From NCBI GenBank assembly GCA_008921705.1, contig VFFE01006968.1:195506-259505 (forward strand): a stretch of DNA of 64,000 bases, written 5' to 3'. Every line of letters starts with the position of its first letter. Position 1 is the stretch's first letter. Below the pieces are notes generated by a model. The model saw only the letters and a list, made by a program, of their open reading frames with translations, ran no database searches and was not told where the DNA came from. Shown piece by piece: positions 63,681-64,000 of the stretch. The DNA is from Burhinus oedicnemus (lineage: Eukaryota > Chordata > Aves > Charadriiformes > Burhinidae). The translations under genes and the position numbers were made by a program.

Positions 63681-64000
63681 CCATCTACAGAAGAAGGCAC
63701 CCCGTCCTCTCCTACTAGTCAAAGTAGAGGATCCACCAATGCCATTAGTAATTTGTACTAGCAATGAGTCATTGTTTGCTTTTGAACTGTGCCTTATGTC
63801 TATTTTAACTTGTCTGGATTTAGCTTGCAGCTATTTGTTGCCAGTGATTTAAAGCACTCGGTCAGTCCCTCTAGTAAAATACAGTAAGAAGAGTTGGGCT
63901 TCTCGCTAAGCCAAATAGATAGACCTTTTAAGTCTCTCACCATCAGACATTTCTGTCAGCCCTCAAATTGTTTTCTGTGGTTGTTTCCTGCTCTCTCTCC

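Larger units (their letters stand above)
60546..64000. other. Downstream intergenic region
   Basis: No exon of a known gene was recognised on either strand. In mammals the next gene here is POP1, running towards NIPAL2, but no POP1-like protein sequence is visible on the minus strand. Low-complexity DNA occurs at 61661-61718, and a possible CR1 relic at 63580-63680. Confidence 0.55.

Noticed and set aside
57758..64000. POP1 exons expected from mammalian gene order
   Set aside because: Minus-strand translations showed no recognisable POP1 sequence; the gene may lie beyond the window.
1..64000. tRNA, rRNA, snRNA genes or CRISPR arrays
   Set aside because: No tRNA box B-like GGTTCGAATCC, U6-like start or regularly spaced repeats were seen by eye. 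A covariance-model search was not possible.

Overview
The window looks like bird nuclear DNA. It is intron-rich and AT-leaning, with GT-AG splice sites, a minus-strand CR1 retroposon fragment and a solo retroviral LTR of a type I recognise from neoavian genomes. Nothing suggests prokaryotic DNA: there are no operons, ribosome binding sites or CRISPR. The species cannot be named from the sequence.

One protein-coding gene accounts for all the coding sequence I can support: NIPAL2 (NIPA-like domain containing 2) on the + strand. It is a multi-pass membrane protein of the NIPA family, which is linked to magnesium transport. I assembled eleven coding exons by homology and splice-site phase: 8120-8224, 25470-25538, 28673-28844, 39058-39117, 41107-41228, 47170-47266, 51535-51670, 54071-54159, 55887-55950, 57255-57349 and 57663-57757. 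Together they make 1104 nt, which is 367 codons plus a stop. The frame is unbroken and every junction phase agrees.

Layout. 1-7859 is upstream non-coding DNA with pieces of an old dispersed repeat. 7860-8224 is a GC/CpG-richer promoter plus first coding exon. 8225-25469 is a 17.2-kb first intron with a solo LTR (16030-16603), a 9-bp tandem repeat, a 22-bp palindrome, an RFX-like X-box and a 227-codon ATG-started open frame of unknown status. 25470-57757 holds exons 2-11 and nine more introns of 0.3-10.2 kb. 57758-64000 is the 3' UTR, of unknown length, and downstream intergenic DNA, ending with a possible second CR1 relic. In mammals NIPAL2 lies between KCNS2 and POP1; I saw neither here.

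I found no convincing new system. The observations most worth checking are the N-terminus that appears to lack the glycosylation sites I recall in the human protein, a G-quadruplex motif inside exon 1, a 60-nt exon isolated in a 12.3-kb gap, a weak exon 8 donor, and scattered pieces of a near-palindromic ancient repeat family.
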